Assembly (NCBI GenBank): GCA_038040485.1
Contig: JBBPIE010000028.1
Coordinates: forward strand, 25,295-89,294
Direction of reading: 5' to 3'
From: Onstottus_B arcticum
GTDB lineage: Bacteria > Acidobacteriota > Blastocatellia > UBA7656
DNA: 64,000 bases
How positions within the stretch are numbered: the stretch's first letter is position 1; every line of letters starts with the position of its first letter. The position numbers and the translations under genes were made by a program. The notes below the pieces were generated by a model. That model ran no database searches. It had not been told where the DNA came from and saw only the letters and a list, made by a program, of their open reading frames with translations. Positions 45,073 through 53,793 of the stretch are shown here, piece after piece.

Positions 45073-46671
45073 TCAGAGAGTCATAACGCGCGCGATCACT
45101 GCCTTATCCACTCGCTGCTCGCGCGCCGTCCGGTCGCGCTCAAGCGCCTGGTGAATTGCGTCAAGCAAATCCTGGTCGCGGAACGGTTTGGTTAAGAACT
45201 CAACCGCCCCGGCTTTCATCGCTCGCACTGTCATCGGAATGTCGCCATGCCCGGTTATGAAAACTATCGGCGTCTGTATGTTCGCCTTGGCGAGTTCGCT
45301 TTGGAGATCCAGTCCGCTCAAGCCCGGCAGCCTCACATCCAGTACCAAACAGCCCGGCACATCCGAGGGGCGGCTTTGCAGGAACTCCCGCGCCGTCGCG
45401 AATGTCTCCACCCGCAGCCCTACAGACCTGATGAGACTCTTAAGCGCTTCACGAATGAATTCATCATCATCAACCACAAACACAGTTGCGTCCAACTCCC
45501 GCGACTCATCGGAACTCAAGGCGGGTTCCACCTTGGCCTCGAGCTCCAATTGCTGCTTCAAACTCTTCAAATCACGAGCCAGGTCGTGGACTGTCTGGTA
45601 ACGCTCATTTCTACTCTTGCGCAATGCCCTCATCACGATTCGCTCTAACTCCGCGGGCGCGTACGGAGCGTAGCGACCTAGCGGTAGCGGCTCCTTGTAC
45701 AGGATCGAGGCGATCACGTCGCTCCGTGTTGGTCCTTCAAACGGGCGATGGCCCGCGATCATCTCGTAGACCACAACACCGGCGCTCCAAATATCCGTGC
45801 GTGCGTCAACTGCCAGTCCCCGCGCCTGCTCGGGCGACATATAACTGGCTGTGCCGAGCACCTCGCCTGGCATCGTGTTAATTAGATCCCTTACCCGTAA
45901 TTCATCATCAGTGGATTCGCCGTCGGGAAATTGTTCGGTAAGCTTAGCGACGCCAAAGTCGAGGACCTTGATATAGCCATCGCGTCTCACCATGATGTTT
46001 GTGGGCTTGATATCACGGTGCACTATCTTTGCAGAATGTGCAGCTCCGAGGGCATTGGCCAATTGAATAGAGATCTCGAGGACTTCACGCAGTGTCATCC
46101 CGGCGTCTGTCTTAACCCCCTCTTTGGAAACAACGCTGGAACTAGGGTCTTTCATGTACTGAAGCAGCGTTTCACCGTCGATGAATTCCGTAGCCAGGTA
46201 TTGCGCTGAGTCAAATTCGCCGAGCTCGTAAACAGTAATTATGTTCGGATGGTTGAGTGCTGAGGCAGTGCGTGCCTCCTGCTGGAAGCGACGTAATCTA
46301 CCTCGGTCCTCGCTGAAGCGCGATGGTAAGAGCTTGATTGCAGCCTGCCTGCCCAACGTCGTATCCCGGACCAAATAAACCTCACCCATTCCGCCAACCC
46401 CGAGCAGCGAAAGAATCTGGTAGTGATCAATCTGCTGACCGGCCGCCAAGTGTGTGCGATCCTCCACAAGCAACCGAGCCGCCGCTCCAACAATAGACTC
46501 TTCAAGAAAATCGCTCGCTTGCTCGTGTGAAGCCAACAGCGATTCGACGTCAAGCCGTAAACCCTCATCGCTTCCGCATGCCTCTTTGACAAGGGCGGAG
46601 CGCTCAAAGGCTTCCCGCTCCAACGCGGGGATAAGCACATCATTGATTTGCTTCCAACGCTCAGGGTTCAT
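45073..46671 (-). CDS. Ser/Thr protein kinase fused to a response regulator receiver
   Basis: 532 residues. Kinase domain about 84-375: GVGGMGEVYL, Lys113, HRD 218-220, DFG 238-240, SPEQARG. No membrane helix. Residues 395-515 are a receiver with Asp445 (CLVLDVRLPG), Thr473 and Lys495. This receiver is about 85% identical by eye to that of the FixJ-like regulator at 47920. The end (after QRVDKAVIARVMTL) corresponds, one base out of frame, to the start of a LuxR-type HTH (RARYDSLT), then the sequence ends at the neighbouring gene. So the fusion likely arose by recombination with a FixJ-type gene whose HTH was lost. It overlaps the ECF sigma gene by 11 bp. Confidence 0.88.
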   Translation of the reverse strand: MNPERWKQINDVLIPALEREAFERSALVKEACGSDEGLRLDVESLLASHEQASDFLEESIVGAAARLLVEDRTHLAAGQQIDHYQILSLLGVGGMGEVYLVRDTTLGRQAAIKLLPSRFSEDRGRLRRFQQEARTASALNHPNIITVYELGEFDSAQYLATEFIDGETLLQYMKDPSSSVVSKEGVKTDAGMTLREVLEISIQLANALGAAHSAKIVHRDIKPTNIMVRRDGYIKVLDFGVAKLTEQFPDGESTDDELRVRDLINTMPGEVLGTASYMSPEQARGLAVDARTDIWSAGVVVYEMIAGHRPFEGPTRSDVIASILYKEPLPLGRYAPYAPAELERIVMRALRKSRNERYQTVHDLARDLKSLKQQLELEAKVEPALSSDESRELDATVFVVDDDEFIREALKSLIRSVGLRVETFATAREFLQSRPSDVPGCLVLDVRLPGLSGLDLQSELAKANIQTPIVFITGHGDIPMTVRAMKAGAVEFLTKPFRDQDLLDAIHQALERDRTAREQRVDKAVIARVMTL

Positions 46672-47341
46672 TACTTATCTCGCGCCGCAACCAGGCCTTG
46701 GCTACCAGCCAGTCGCGTTTCACCGTGATCGCTGACACCTCTAGAATCTCGGCCGTCTCCTCTACCGACAATCCGCCAAAGTATCTGAGTTCAACAATGC
46801 GGGATTTGCGGGAATCGATAGACGAAAGGCGTTCCAACGCGTCGTCAAGCGCGATCAGGTCCGCTCCGCGCTCCGGCGACAACACGGCAACTTCGTCGAG
46901 GGCAACTTTGCGCGCGCCGCCTCCCCGCTTAGCATAGAGATGGCTCCGTGCGTGATCTACAAGAATACGGCGCATCAACTGTGCCGCAATTCCGAAGAAC
47001 TGTGCGCGACTCTTCCAGTGAGTGTGTGTTTGATCGAGGAGACGGAGATATGCCTCGTCGACAAGCGCCGTGGTCTGCAGTGTGTGCCCGGGATGTTCGC
47101 GTCTCATGTAATGGTGAGCGAGCCGGCGCAACTCGTCGTAGACCAGTGGCATCAATTTGTCGAGCGCCGCCTGATCGCCATCGGCCCAATCCAGGACCAG
47201 CTGGGACACCTCATCTAGCTTGGACTGCGTCGTGTATGCGCCCCGCGGGACCGCCTGTCCGAGAGATTGTGATTCTCCAACGAGCCTAGCTCGTGACTCA
47301 TTCATCCGGCAGCAGTCGAGTTCTTTTCTACTCGTCGCCAT
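46661..47341 (-). CDS. ECF-type sigma factor (acidobacterial ECF/sigma-70-like)
   Basis: About 226 residues from ATG 47341 with SD GGGGGAG; a longer in-frame reading exists to 47431. Sigma region 2 (DELRRLAHHYMRREHPGHTL, TALVDEAYLRLL), linker, and region 4 with HTH (VEETAEILEVSAITVKRDW). This is the sigma-70 group that in Acidobacteriota is coupled to Ser/Thr kinases, which fits the overlapping kinase gene downstream. It may direct transcription of a stress regulon; the seven GAAAGAAC-type elements in this window are a possible target, which is a hypothesis. Confidence 0.87.
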   Translation of the reverse strand: MATSRKELDCCRMNESRARLVGESQSLGQAVPRGAYTTQSKLDEVSQLVLDWADGDQAALDKLMPLVYDELRRLAHHYMRREHPGHTLQTTALVDEAYLRLLDQTHTHWKSRAQFFGIAAQLMRRILVDHARSHLYAKRGGGARKVALDEVAVLSPERGADLIALDDALERLSSIDSRKSRIVELRYFGGLSVEETAEILEVSAITVKRDWLVAKAWLRREISNEP

Positions 47342-47399
47342 AACTCCCCCATGGTCTTCAAAGAGTAGATTCGGGTTGCTGAACTGCAGCTTCGGTAAT

Positions 47400-47813
47400 T
47401 CAAACAGACTGGTCAGGGCCGGGGCGATCACGACCGCTATCCCTGTGAATCGCTAGAGACGAGCTTATGGCATTGAGCAGCGCATCCTCGCTGAAGGGTT
47501 TCTGTAAGAACCCTACTGCGCCGGCCTCGAGTGCCCGTGCCCGCGACTCTGCATCACAGTGCGCGGAGATAAATATGATCGGGACCCGGCACTTGGAAGC
47601 AACCAGGCGATTTTGAAGCTCAAGACCACTCATCCCCGGCATCTGAACGTCGAGGATCAAGCAACCCGTGTCATCGAGAAAGCCTGAATTCAAGAAATCG
47701 CCCGCCGATGGAAACACTTTGGCCAGGTAACCTACCGACTTCATGAGGCTCTCTATAGCCTCGCGGACTGATTCATCATCGTCCACAATTGAGATTACCG
47801 GGATATCCGCCAC
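47400..47813 (-). CDS. Single-domain response regulator
   Basis: 137 residues, complete receiver: DDD at 11-13, phospho-acceptor Asp55 (CLILDVQMPG), Thr/Ser in FISAHC and Lys in LQKPFSEDAL. No output domain, so it may act as a phosphate sink or partner. A TATAAT (minus strand, 47900-47905) lies about 90 bp upstream, giving it a possible own promoter; no good -35 is visible. It sits between the FixJ-like regulator and the sigma factor in the same orientation. Confidence 0.85.
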   Translation of the reverse strand: MADIPVISIVDDDESVREAIESLMKSVGYLAKVFPSAGDFLNSGFLDDTGCLILDVQMPGMSGLELQNRLVASKCRVPIIFISAHCDAESRARALEAGAVGFLQKPFSEDALLNAISSSLAIHRDSGRDRPGPDQSV

Positions 47814-47919
47814 AAGTACCTTCCATTTCTACGACCTGGCGTTGCTATAAGCTCTTCAGGCTTCACTTCGGAGAGTAGCGATGTGAAGGACGGATTACTA
47901 TTATACTTTGGTATAGGTT

Positions 47920-48546
47920 CTAGTGCTTTGCGGATGGGATTCCCAGCTTTTCGGCCATTCTGACCAGGTCAGCCAGCGAATCAGCCCGCATCTTTTGCAT
48001 GACCTGCGCGCGATGCAGCTTGATCGTTACTTCGCTGGTGCCCAACTTTGCGGCGACCTGTTTGTTGAGCAGCCCTGTAATGACCAGGCCCATCACTTCT
48101 CTCTCTCTCGGTGTGAGGGAGTCAAACAGCGCGCGCAATTCTACCTGCTCCATCCGCTGTTTGTGCGCTCCCAGGTCGCGGTCAAGGGCCTGGTGAATGG
48201 CATCGAGGAGGTCCTGGTCTCGGAAGGGCTTGGTCAGGAACTCAACTGCGCCTTCTTTCATCGCGCGCACCGTCATAGGGATGTCGCCGTGCCCGCTGAT
48301 GAAGATGATCGGGGTGTGAATATCGGCCCCGGCCAGTTCGCGCTGGAGGTCTAGCCCGCTCAAACCTGGCAGCCGCACGTCGAGCACGAGGCAGCCTGGG
48401 ACATCCCCGTCTCGGCTTTGGAGGAACTCCTGGGCCGAGGCGAACGTCTCGACGCGCAGCCCCACAGAGCGGATGAGACTCTTCAGCGCTTCGCGAACGG
48501 CTTCATCATCATCCACTACGAACACGGTTGCGTCTGGATCGGTCAT
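47920..48546 (-). CDS. FixJ/NarL-type response regulator with LuxR HTH
   Basis: About 208 residues from ATG 48546; the upstream in-frame extension overlaps the kinase gene. Receiver with DDD at 12-14, Asp56 (CLVLDVRLPG), then LuxR HTH (SLTPREREVMGLVITGLLNK, AAKLGTSEVTIKLH). The FixJ-like linker and HTH are intact. The start overlaps the stop of the upstream histidine kinase by 4 bp (ATGA), so the pair is translationally coupled. A close copy of its receiver is fused to the Ser/Thr kinase at 45073. Confidence 0.92.
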   Translation of the reverse strand: MTDPDATVFVVDDDEAVREALKSLIRSVGLRVETFASAQEFLQSRDGDVPGCLVLDVRLPGLSGLDLQRELAGADIHTPIIFISGHGDIPMTVRAMKEGAVEFLTKPFRDQDLLDAIHQALDRDLGAHKQRMEQVELRALFDSLTPREREVMGLVITGLLNKQVAAKLGTSEVTIKLHRAQVMQKMRADSLADLVRMAEKLGIPSAKH

Positions 48547-50471
48547 GACATTTTCTCGGCGCCAGGTGGCAGCGTGAACTGAAAGACTGCGCCCCACGGC
48601 GAGTTCGGCGAAGCCCAAAGCAGCCCGCCGTGAGCCAGAATTATCGAGTGGCTGATCGCCAGACCCATCCCCATCCCCTCAGGCTTAGTCGTAAAAAAGG
48701 CGTCGAACAGATGATCGAGACTCCCGGGGTCGAGGCCCTTGCCTGAGTCTAGTACCGAGACGAGCACGCCGGCTGAATCGTTCATACCAGAGCTGACCTG
48801 TAACTCCCGCGACCTATCGACGACTCCACTCATCGCTTCGAGGCCGTTCATGATCAGATTCAGAATCACTTGTTGCAACTGGATTCGATCGGCGAGTACA
48901 AGCGGCAAGCCATCTGAGAGTTGAGGCTTCAACGAAACGCGATTTCTGTGTACTTCGCTCCGCGTCAGGGCGATTACCTCGAGGATGATTTCGTTGATGT
49001 TGAACCAGTCCTTCCGTGGAGGAGTCTTTCTAACGAGGGCCCGAATCCGTCCAATCACATCGCTTGCACGATTGCCCTCCCTGATAATACGCCCGACGGC
49101 TTGTCGTGCCTCGGCCAGGTTGGGCGGCTGGTGGGCGAGCCAGCGTATGCAAGCATTGGCGTTTGTGACAACCGCGGCGAGTGGCTGGTTGACTTCGTGG
49201 GCAATCGAGGCAGTCATCTCTCCCAGAGTCGCCACGCGATTTACGTGCGCCAGCTCCGCCTGCGCCTTGTGCAGCGCGTCCTCAGCCAGCTTGCGCTCGG
49301 TGACGTCACGGTTGGTCTCCAGCACCAGCCAACGATCATCCGTGTCGCGCGTAAGCACATGCCGGCTTTCGACGATTATCTTTCGGCCGTCGCGCGTCGT
49401 GTGTTTCAACTCGCCGGTCCATTCTCCTTCGCGTTCCAGAATTGCTTCAAAAACCGGCGTTGGCAAAGAGTGCTCCGTGTGGAGGAGTTCGTGGCTAAGA
49501 CGCCCAATTGCCTCTTCCCTCGAGAAGCCATAGAGCTGTTCCGCGCCTCGATTCCAGTAAATGATCGATCTTGAAAATTCCCACGCAAAGATCGCGTCGT
49601 GCGTCTGTTCCAGCAGGTTCGCTTGTCGCTGTAGAGCCTCTTCGGCCCGCTTGCTCTGGGTGATGTCGTTGTTGGTCTCCAGGACCGCGACCGCGCGCGC
49701 CTGCTCGTCCCGTTGCAAAGACCAGCGGCTCGCGACCACGATCTGCGTCCCGTCGCGCTTCGTGTGTATCAGCTCTCCCTCCCAGCGGCCCATGCCGGAC
49801 AATTCCTCATTGATCTGTTCGAGCGGCGCCGGGAATCGCGTCCGTAAAACATCGTGAGACACCTGCCCAATAGCCTCCTTACTCGCCCACCCGTACATCT
49901 CCTCGGCGCCGCGATTCCAGTAGGTGATGACGTCATTCATGTCGCGGACGAAGACGGTGTCGTGAGTGAGGTCGAGGAGATTCGCCCGCTCGCGCAAAAT
50001 CCCTTCCATCCGTCTGCGTTCGGCGATCTCGCCGTGTAACTTCTCGTTGCTCTGTTTGAGGTCTGCTGTTCGCTCGATTACCTTCGTCTCCATCTCGTCG
50101 TGCGCTTGCCTGAGCGATCCTTCGGCGCGTCTTCGAGCCGTGCTCAGCAAACTGATGGTTAAAGCCAGGACCGCAAAGGCCCCCATCTGAACTAGATCTG
50201 TTACGCCCAAGTTGAACGCGTACATTGGGGGCACAATGATGTAATTGACTGCAAGGGTACCCAGCAAAACTGAAAGCAATCCAGGCCCTCGACCCCCGTA
50301 CCAAGAGCTGACAATCACAGCGGCATAAAAGAGCGGGATAGTATCCACGAAACCCACGAGTGGGGGCGAGAGCACTGCCGCGACCGCGACAGACAACACG
50401 GGTACCACATATCTAAAAACGACAGTTTGTTTCCGCCTGGACGACTGAGATTTCGATTGAGATTTCGACAT
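48543..50471 (-). CDS. Membrane histidine kinase with DUF4118 and two PAS domains
   Basis: 642 residues. N-terminal four-helix DUF4118/KdpD-like sensor (about 20-110, VSVAVAAVLSPPLVGFVDTI and PLFYAAVIVSSWYGG), coiled coil, PAS (about 150-265), PAS (275-385), DHp with His425 (IAHEVNQPLAAV), HATPase with GMGMGLAIS. It resembles FixL-like redox/oxygen sensors in layout but carries no haem-PAS motif that I can identify. With the downstream FixJ-type regulator it forms a two-component pair. Confidence 0.9.
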   Translation of the reverse strand: MSKSQSKSQSSRRKQTVVFRYVVPVLSVAVAAVLSPPLVGFVDTIPLFYAAVIVSSWYGGRGPGLLSVLLGTLAVNYIIVPPMYAFNLGVTDLVQMGAFAVLALTISLLSTARRRAEGSLRQAHDEMETKVIERTADLKQSNEKLHGEIAERRRMEGILRERANLLDLTHDTVFVRDMNDVITYWNRGAEEMYGWASKEAIGQVSHDVLRTRFPAPLEQINEELSGMGRWEGELIHTKRDGTQIVVASRWSLQRDEQARAVAVLETNNDITQSKRAEEALQRQANLLEQTHDAIFAWEFSRSIIYWNRGAEQLYGFSREEAIGRLSHELLHTEHSLPTPVFEAILEREGEWTGELKHTTRDGRKIIVESRHVLTRDTDDRWLVLETNRDVTERKLAEDALHKAQAELAHVNRVATLGEMTASIAHEVNQPLAAVVTNANACIRWLAHQPPNLAEARQAVGRIIREGNRASDVIGRIRALVRKTPPRKDWFNINEIILEVIALTRSEVHRNRVSLKPQLSDGLPLVLADRIQLQQVILNLIMNGLEAMSGVVDRSRELQVSSGMNDSAGVLVSVLDSGKGLDPGSLDHLFDAFFTTKPEGMGMGLAISHSIILAHGGLLWASPNSPWGAVFQFTLPPGAEKMS

Positions 50472-50596
50472 ACCCTTCCCTCTCCATATGCGAAGGCCGA
50501 ATCAATGAACCCTTTCGCCAATTTTGCTCTAATGGATGTCAAGAGGGTCCAAACGCCGACTATTATACGCCGCACCCTCCAAAAACTCGGATCACA

Positions 50597-50646
50597 AATG
50601 ATACCGCTTGGAAGAAATCCTCGCGTTTACCAGTGAAGGCAGAAAG
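50597..50646 (+). repeat. 50-bp conserved upstream element, copy 2
   Basis: Ungapped match to 41047-41096 at about 41 of 50 positions. Contains TTTACCAGTGA and ends in GAAAGA. It lies about 170 bp before the AraC gene and just before a possible 38-codon frame. The divergent histidine kinase gene starts at 50471, so the element could also serve it. Confidence 0.5.
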
Positions 50647-50654
50647 AAGGACCG

Positions 50655-50771
50655 ATGGGAGAAAGCCGGAACACTTGCGAGGAATTCACCATCGTTCTCA
50701 AGCAGCAAGAGCCTGGATGGGTTGAACTTGAAACGCTCGGAAGATCTTTAGGTGGCGGCCCGGAATATTGA
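50655..50771 (+). CDS. Possible 38-residue small protein
   Basis: ATG 50655 preceded by AAGAAGG opens a 38-codon frame (MGESRNTCEEFTIVLKQ to GGGPEY) ending TGA 50769-50771. It sits between the conserved 50-bp element and the AraC gene. It has a plausible amino-acid mix but no recognised family; could be a leader peptide or chance. Confidence 0.3.
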   Translation: MGESRNTCEEFTIVLKQQEPGWVELETLGRSLGGGPEY

Positions 50772-50812
50772 CGTTAATGCCGTATCTCGGGGCGCTCAGA
50801 GGGGAGTGAACG

Positions 50813-51808
50813 ATGTATCAGATTCAGACTATCGACGCCGCGAGCTATCCGCCTCTTGCGGGGCTATCCAGAACGCGGCACTCAAAGAGATCCAGAGTCG
50901 AAACACACGGCTATCGAGACAATCGGCCTGGCGTCTCACGTCGTGACTTGTCCACAGTCTACCCCGAAGCGATTCTTGCATCGAGCAAAGATCTCGGTTG
51001 GCAAGACATTAGGGTCTTGCACGTCCGCAACCACTATGGCGATACGGACGTGCCTCCCCTTGATAACCACTGCGTGATCGTACAACTCGAGCCCTCAGGT
51101 CAGGTCACGACGACAATCAACGGGCAGGACTTAGACAATTTCCTTAGTCCGGGAGACATAACAATCATTCCTGCCGGTGTGCCATCACGTTGGCTTTGGC
51201 GCGACGGCAGGTCGCACGAAGCGTTGCACATATACCTGGAGCCCAATTTCGTCCAAAAGATCGCGGAGACCAATGGCTTAAGTCATGACCAGATGGCTAT
51301 CGAGCCGCAGATTGGTATTAGAGATGAACAGCTCAGTCATATGGCTATGTCGCTGCTTTATGAGCTGAAGGCAGAAAACGTCGTTGGAAGGCTTTATGCG
51401 GATTCAGTTGCATCTGTGCTCGCCATTCAGCTCGTGAGGCGTTATAGCTGTTTGAAAGATGTAACCATCAGGAAGGGCGGGATGGCGCCGAATAAACTGC
51501 GAAGAGCGCTTGAGTTCATCAGCGATAAACTCGAGCAGCAGCAAGGGATCGCACTGGAAGTTGTAGCACAGGAGGTTGGGATGAGCCGTTACCACTTCTC
51601 GCGTGTCTTCAAAGAATCGATGGGGTTGAGTCCGATCAACTATATCGTCCGACAACGAATCGAACGCGCGAAAAAGCTATTAGCGGAGACAGACCTGCCG
51701 ATCGCGGACATTGCTCTACAGGCAGGATTTTCCGGCCAAAGCCACTTTACAACCTTCTTCAGCAAACTGGTGGGACTCACTCCTAGATCTTTCAGGAGGG
51801 CAATGTAG
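50813..51808 (+). CDS. AraC-family transcriptional regulator
   Basis: 331 residues. N-terminal cupin-like ligand domain (HCVIVQLEPSGQVTTTING, GDITIIPAGVPSRW), C-terminal double HTH of AraC type (ALEVVAQEVGMSRYHFSRVF, SPINYIVRQRIERAKKLL, IADIALQAGFSGQSHFTTFF). ATG start with GGGGAG upstream. The ligand is unknown. The promoter region carries the 50-bp element. It has no obvious regulated neighbour except the AAA+ gene downstream. Confidence 0.92.
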   Translation: MYQIQTIDAASYPPLAGLSRTRHSKRSRVETHGYRDNRPGVSRRDLSTVYPEAILASSKDLGWQDIRVLHVRNHYGDTDVPPLDNHCVIVQLEPSGQVTTTINGQDLDNFLSPGDITIIPAGVPSRWLWRDGRSHEALHIYLEPNFVQKIAETNGLSHDQMAIEPQIGIRDEQLSHMAMSLLYELKAENVVGRLYADSVASVLAIQLVRRYSCLKDVTIRKGGMAPNKLRRALEFISDKLEQQQGIALEVVAQEVGMSRYHFSRVFKESMGLSPINYIVRQRIERAKKLLAETDLPIADIALQAGFSGQSHFTTFFSKLVGLTPRSFRRAM

Positions 51809-51947
51809 GCTTTCGCTCAGATGTGGAAAGGAAGCGGGCTGACGCCGGCAGGCGACTTGTTCTCCTCTGCGATCCTGCCCTGACACTTCCTGGTTCAAAA
51901 CGCCTAAGGTACGCAACCAACCGGGCACGGTTAAAGAGGGCAAGATC

Positions 51948-53108
51948 ATGTTTGCAAGACCTGAACAACAACGCGCCGCAATGGACCGGGTGTTTCTGGA
52001 TCCCGATGAAAAGAGTTCCCGCGCTCGCGAGTTTGAAGAAAGGCTGGCGAGTCGCGTTGTTGGTCAGGAGCGTGCTGTACGCGGTGTGAGCAGCTTCTAC
52101 CAGGTCTTCCTCGCCGGTCTAACCCAGTCAGATCGGCCAATCGGCACGATGCTGCTGCTGGGTCCAACGGGATGTGGCAAGACGCACGTAGTGGAGAAAG
52201 CAGCGGAAGCGCTCTTCGGGACCTCTGGCGCCGTCATTAGAATTGACTGCGCTGAATTTCAGCACTCGCACGAAATTGCAAAGCTGATCGGGTCGCCACC
52301 TGGCTATCTGGGCCACCGCGAAACTAGCCCGCTGCTGACTCAAGAGAATCTCGATCGCTGTCACACCGAAGACACCCAACTTTCGATCTTGCTCTTTGAC
52401 GAGATCGAAAAGGCTTCTGACAGCTTGTGGCGATTGCTGCTCGGCGTTCTCGACAAGGCGACATTAACTCTCGGAGACAATCGGAAGGTCGATTTTTCGC
52501 GCACGCTGGTTGTAATGACCTCCAACCTCGGCGCGCGCGAAATGGCGGAGCTCATTTCGGGCGGGGTTGGTTTCGCTGCGTCGAAGACCGCCAAAAATAA
52601 CGGCGATGTCACCGACCAGAAGATCTATCGCACTGCTCTCGAAGCAGCAAGGCGTAATTTCTCGCCGGAGTTCATGAACCGCATTGACAAAGTTGTGGTC
52701 TTCCGTTCATTGCAAGAAGGGCACTTGAGACAGATTCTCGATCTTGAATTACAAGCCGTGCAGGATCGCATCACTTATTCAGACGAATCAGGCTTCATCT
52801 TTCAATGCTCGGACGCGGTTAAAGAGATTCTCCTCGACGACGGGTTTGACCCGCGGTATGGCGCGCGTCACTTAAAACGCGCTGTCGAGCGCATTCTCGT
52901 CAATAGGCTGTCCAATCTCATAGCGACAAGGCAAGTCCGATTGGGCGACTTTGTCTATGTGGACGCGATACCGGAAACAGGCAAACTGATCTTTTCCAGA
53001 TATCGCAGTGCCGACGCGCTTCGCGAAGTTCCAATGCCGGGAATAGCACGAACAAGGCCAGGCAATAGTCACAGGCTATCCGTAGGAGGGGTCTACAGCC
53101 TGGCGTAG
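51948..53108 (+). CDS. Stand-alone AAA+ ATPase, ClpB/ClpA D2-like
   Basis: 386 residues containing one AAA+ module: Walker A GPTGCGKT at 72-79, Walker B ILLFDEIEK about 147-155, sensor 1 MTSNLGAREM, arginine-finger region SPEFMNRIDKVVVF and sensor 2 YGARHLKRAVE. It corresponds to the second ring and C-terminal D2-small domain of ClpB/ClpA/ClpC; no N-domain, first ring or middle coiled coil is present. It may be a solo unfoldase. No protease gene is nearby. The start SD is GAGGGC, weak. Confidence 0.85.
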   Translation: MFARPEQQRAAMDRVFLDPDEKSSRAREFEERLASRVVGQERAVRGVSSFYQVFLAGLTQSDRPIGTMLLLGPTGCGKTHVVEKAAEALFGTSGAVIRIDCAEFQHSHEIAKLIGSPPGYLGHRETSPLLTQENLDRCHTEDTQLSILLFDEIEKASDSLWRLLLGVLDKATLTLGDNRKVDFSRTLVVMTSNLGAREMAELISGGVGFAASKTAKNNGDVTDQKIYRTALEAARRNFSPEFMNRIDKVVVFRSLQEGHLRQILDLELQAVQDRITYSDESGFIFQCSDAVKEILLDDGFDPRYGARHLKRAVERILVNRLSNLIATRQVRLGDFVYVDAIPETGKLIFSRYRSADALREVPMPGIARTRPGNSHRLSVGGVYSLA

Positions 53109-53245
53109 GAGGAGTCGAACAGCTTGCCGCAAGTCTCGCTCGAGGGCTGACCGAGACGACCGTCGCCACCGGGGTGACGGTTAATTCGATCCTACCTGGC
53201 CCTACACGCTCCGAGGCATTGTATGCCTCACGGAAGAAACGCTGA
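53108..53245 (+). pseudogene. C-terminal fragment of a short-chain dehydrogenase
   Basis: Frame after the AAA+ stop reads GVEQLAASLARGL, then TGVTVNSILPGPTRSE and ends in RKKR with TGA 53243-53245. VNSILPGPTRSE is the typical SDR region after the active site. The upstream part (Rossmann fold, active-site Tyr/Lys) is missing, so it is a remnant and marks a rearrangement point. Confidence 0.6.
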
Positions 53246-53403
53246 TCGATGGCAACCATCGCGCGACGATTCACGGCTCTAAGCAGCACGATTGTCAGTG
53301 TGGTTACAACGAAGATAGCGCCGAATTGAGCACGAAGTCGGAAGAAGGAGTTCCTATGACTGGTCTAGGATAGGAAAGACTTGATACAGGCAGAAGATCA
53401 GGG

Positions 53404-53793
53404 GTGAAACAAATGAGAAAGAGGATACAGACAAGAGACACACAGAGCATAAACCGGATGTCGACATCAGGGTTGAGTTTGATTGGCCCGGATGACCTAA
53501 AGATTGTGGTTCGCGACCAGTTTGGTTCTATGACTACAGCCGACCGTGTGGCTTTCATTCTAGCCTTGGAGACGGAGCTGCTGTCCGCGAACCTAAGCAT
53601 GCGTTCATATCTGATTCTGCTGGGCATCTCGGCAAGCTCACCGGAGGAATTGACTCCTAGCGAAGTTGGGCATTTTGTTCGGTTTCTCAAGATCAATGTG
53701 CCAAGTGCGATGCGCGCAGTTGACGGAGTCATCGAACGGTTTTCAGTCTCTGGTGAGAAGCTAGCGAACTCTGGCGAGCGCCTCGCCGCATAG
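53404..53793 (+). CDS. Small protein of unknown function
   Basis: 129 residues from ATG 53404 (ATG 53413 is an alternative). Soluble, helical: SLIGPDDLKIVVRDQFGSMT, RVAFILALETELLSANLS and LTPSEVGHFVRFLKINVP. Not recognised. GGGGTG lies just upstream. Function unknown. Confidence 0.5.
   Translation: MKQMRKRIQTRDTQSINRMSTSGLSLIGPDDLKIVVRDQFGSMTTADRVAFILALETELLSANLSMRSYLILLGISASSPEELTPSEVGHFVRFLKINVPSAMRAVDGVIERFSVSGEKLANSGERLAA

Noticed and set aside
48921..49574. Plus-strand frame of 217 codons across the histidine kinase
   Set aside because: Opposite strand of conserved PAS and kinase core; no own start signal or domain.
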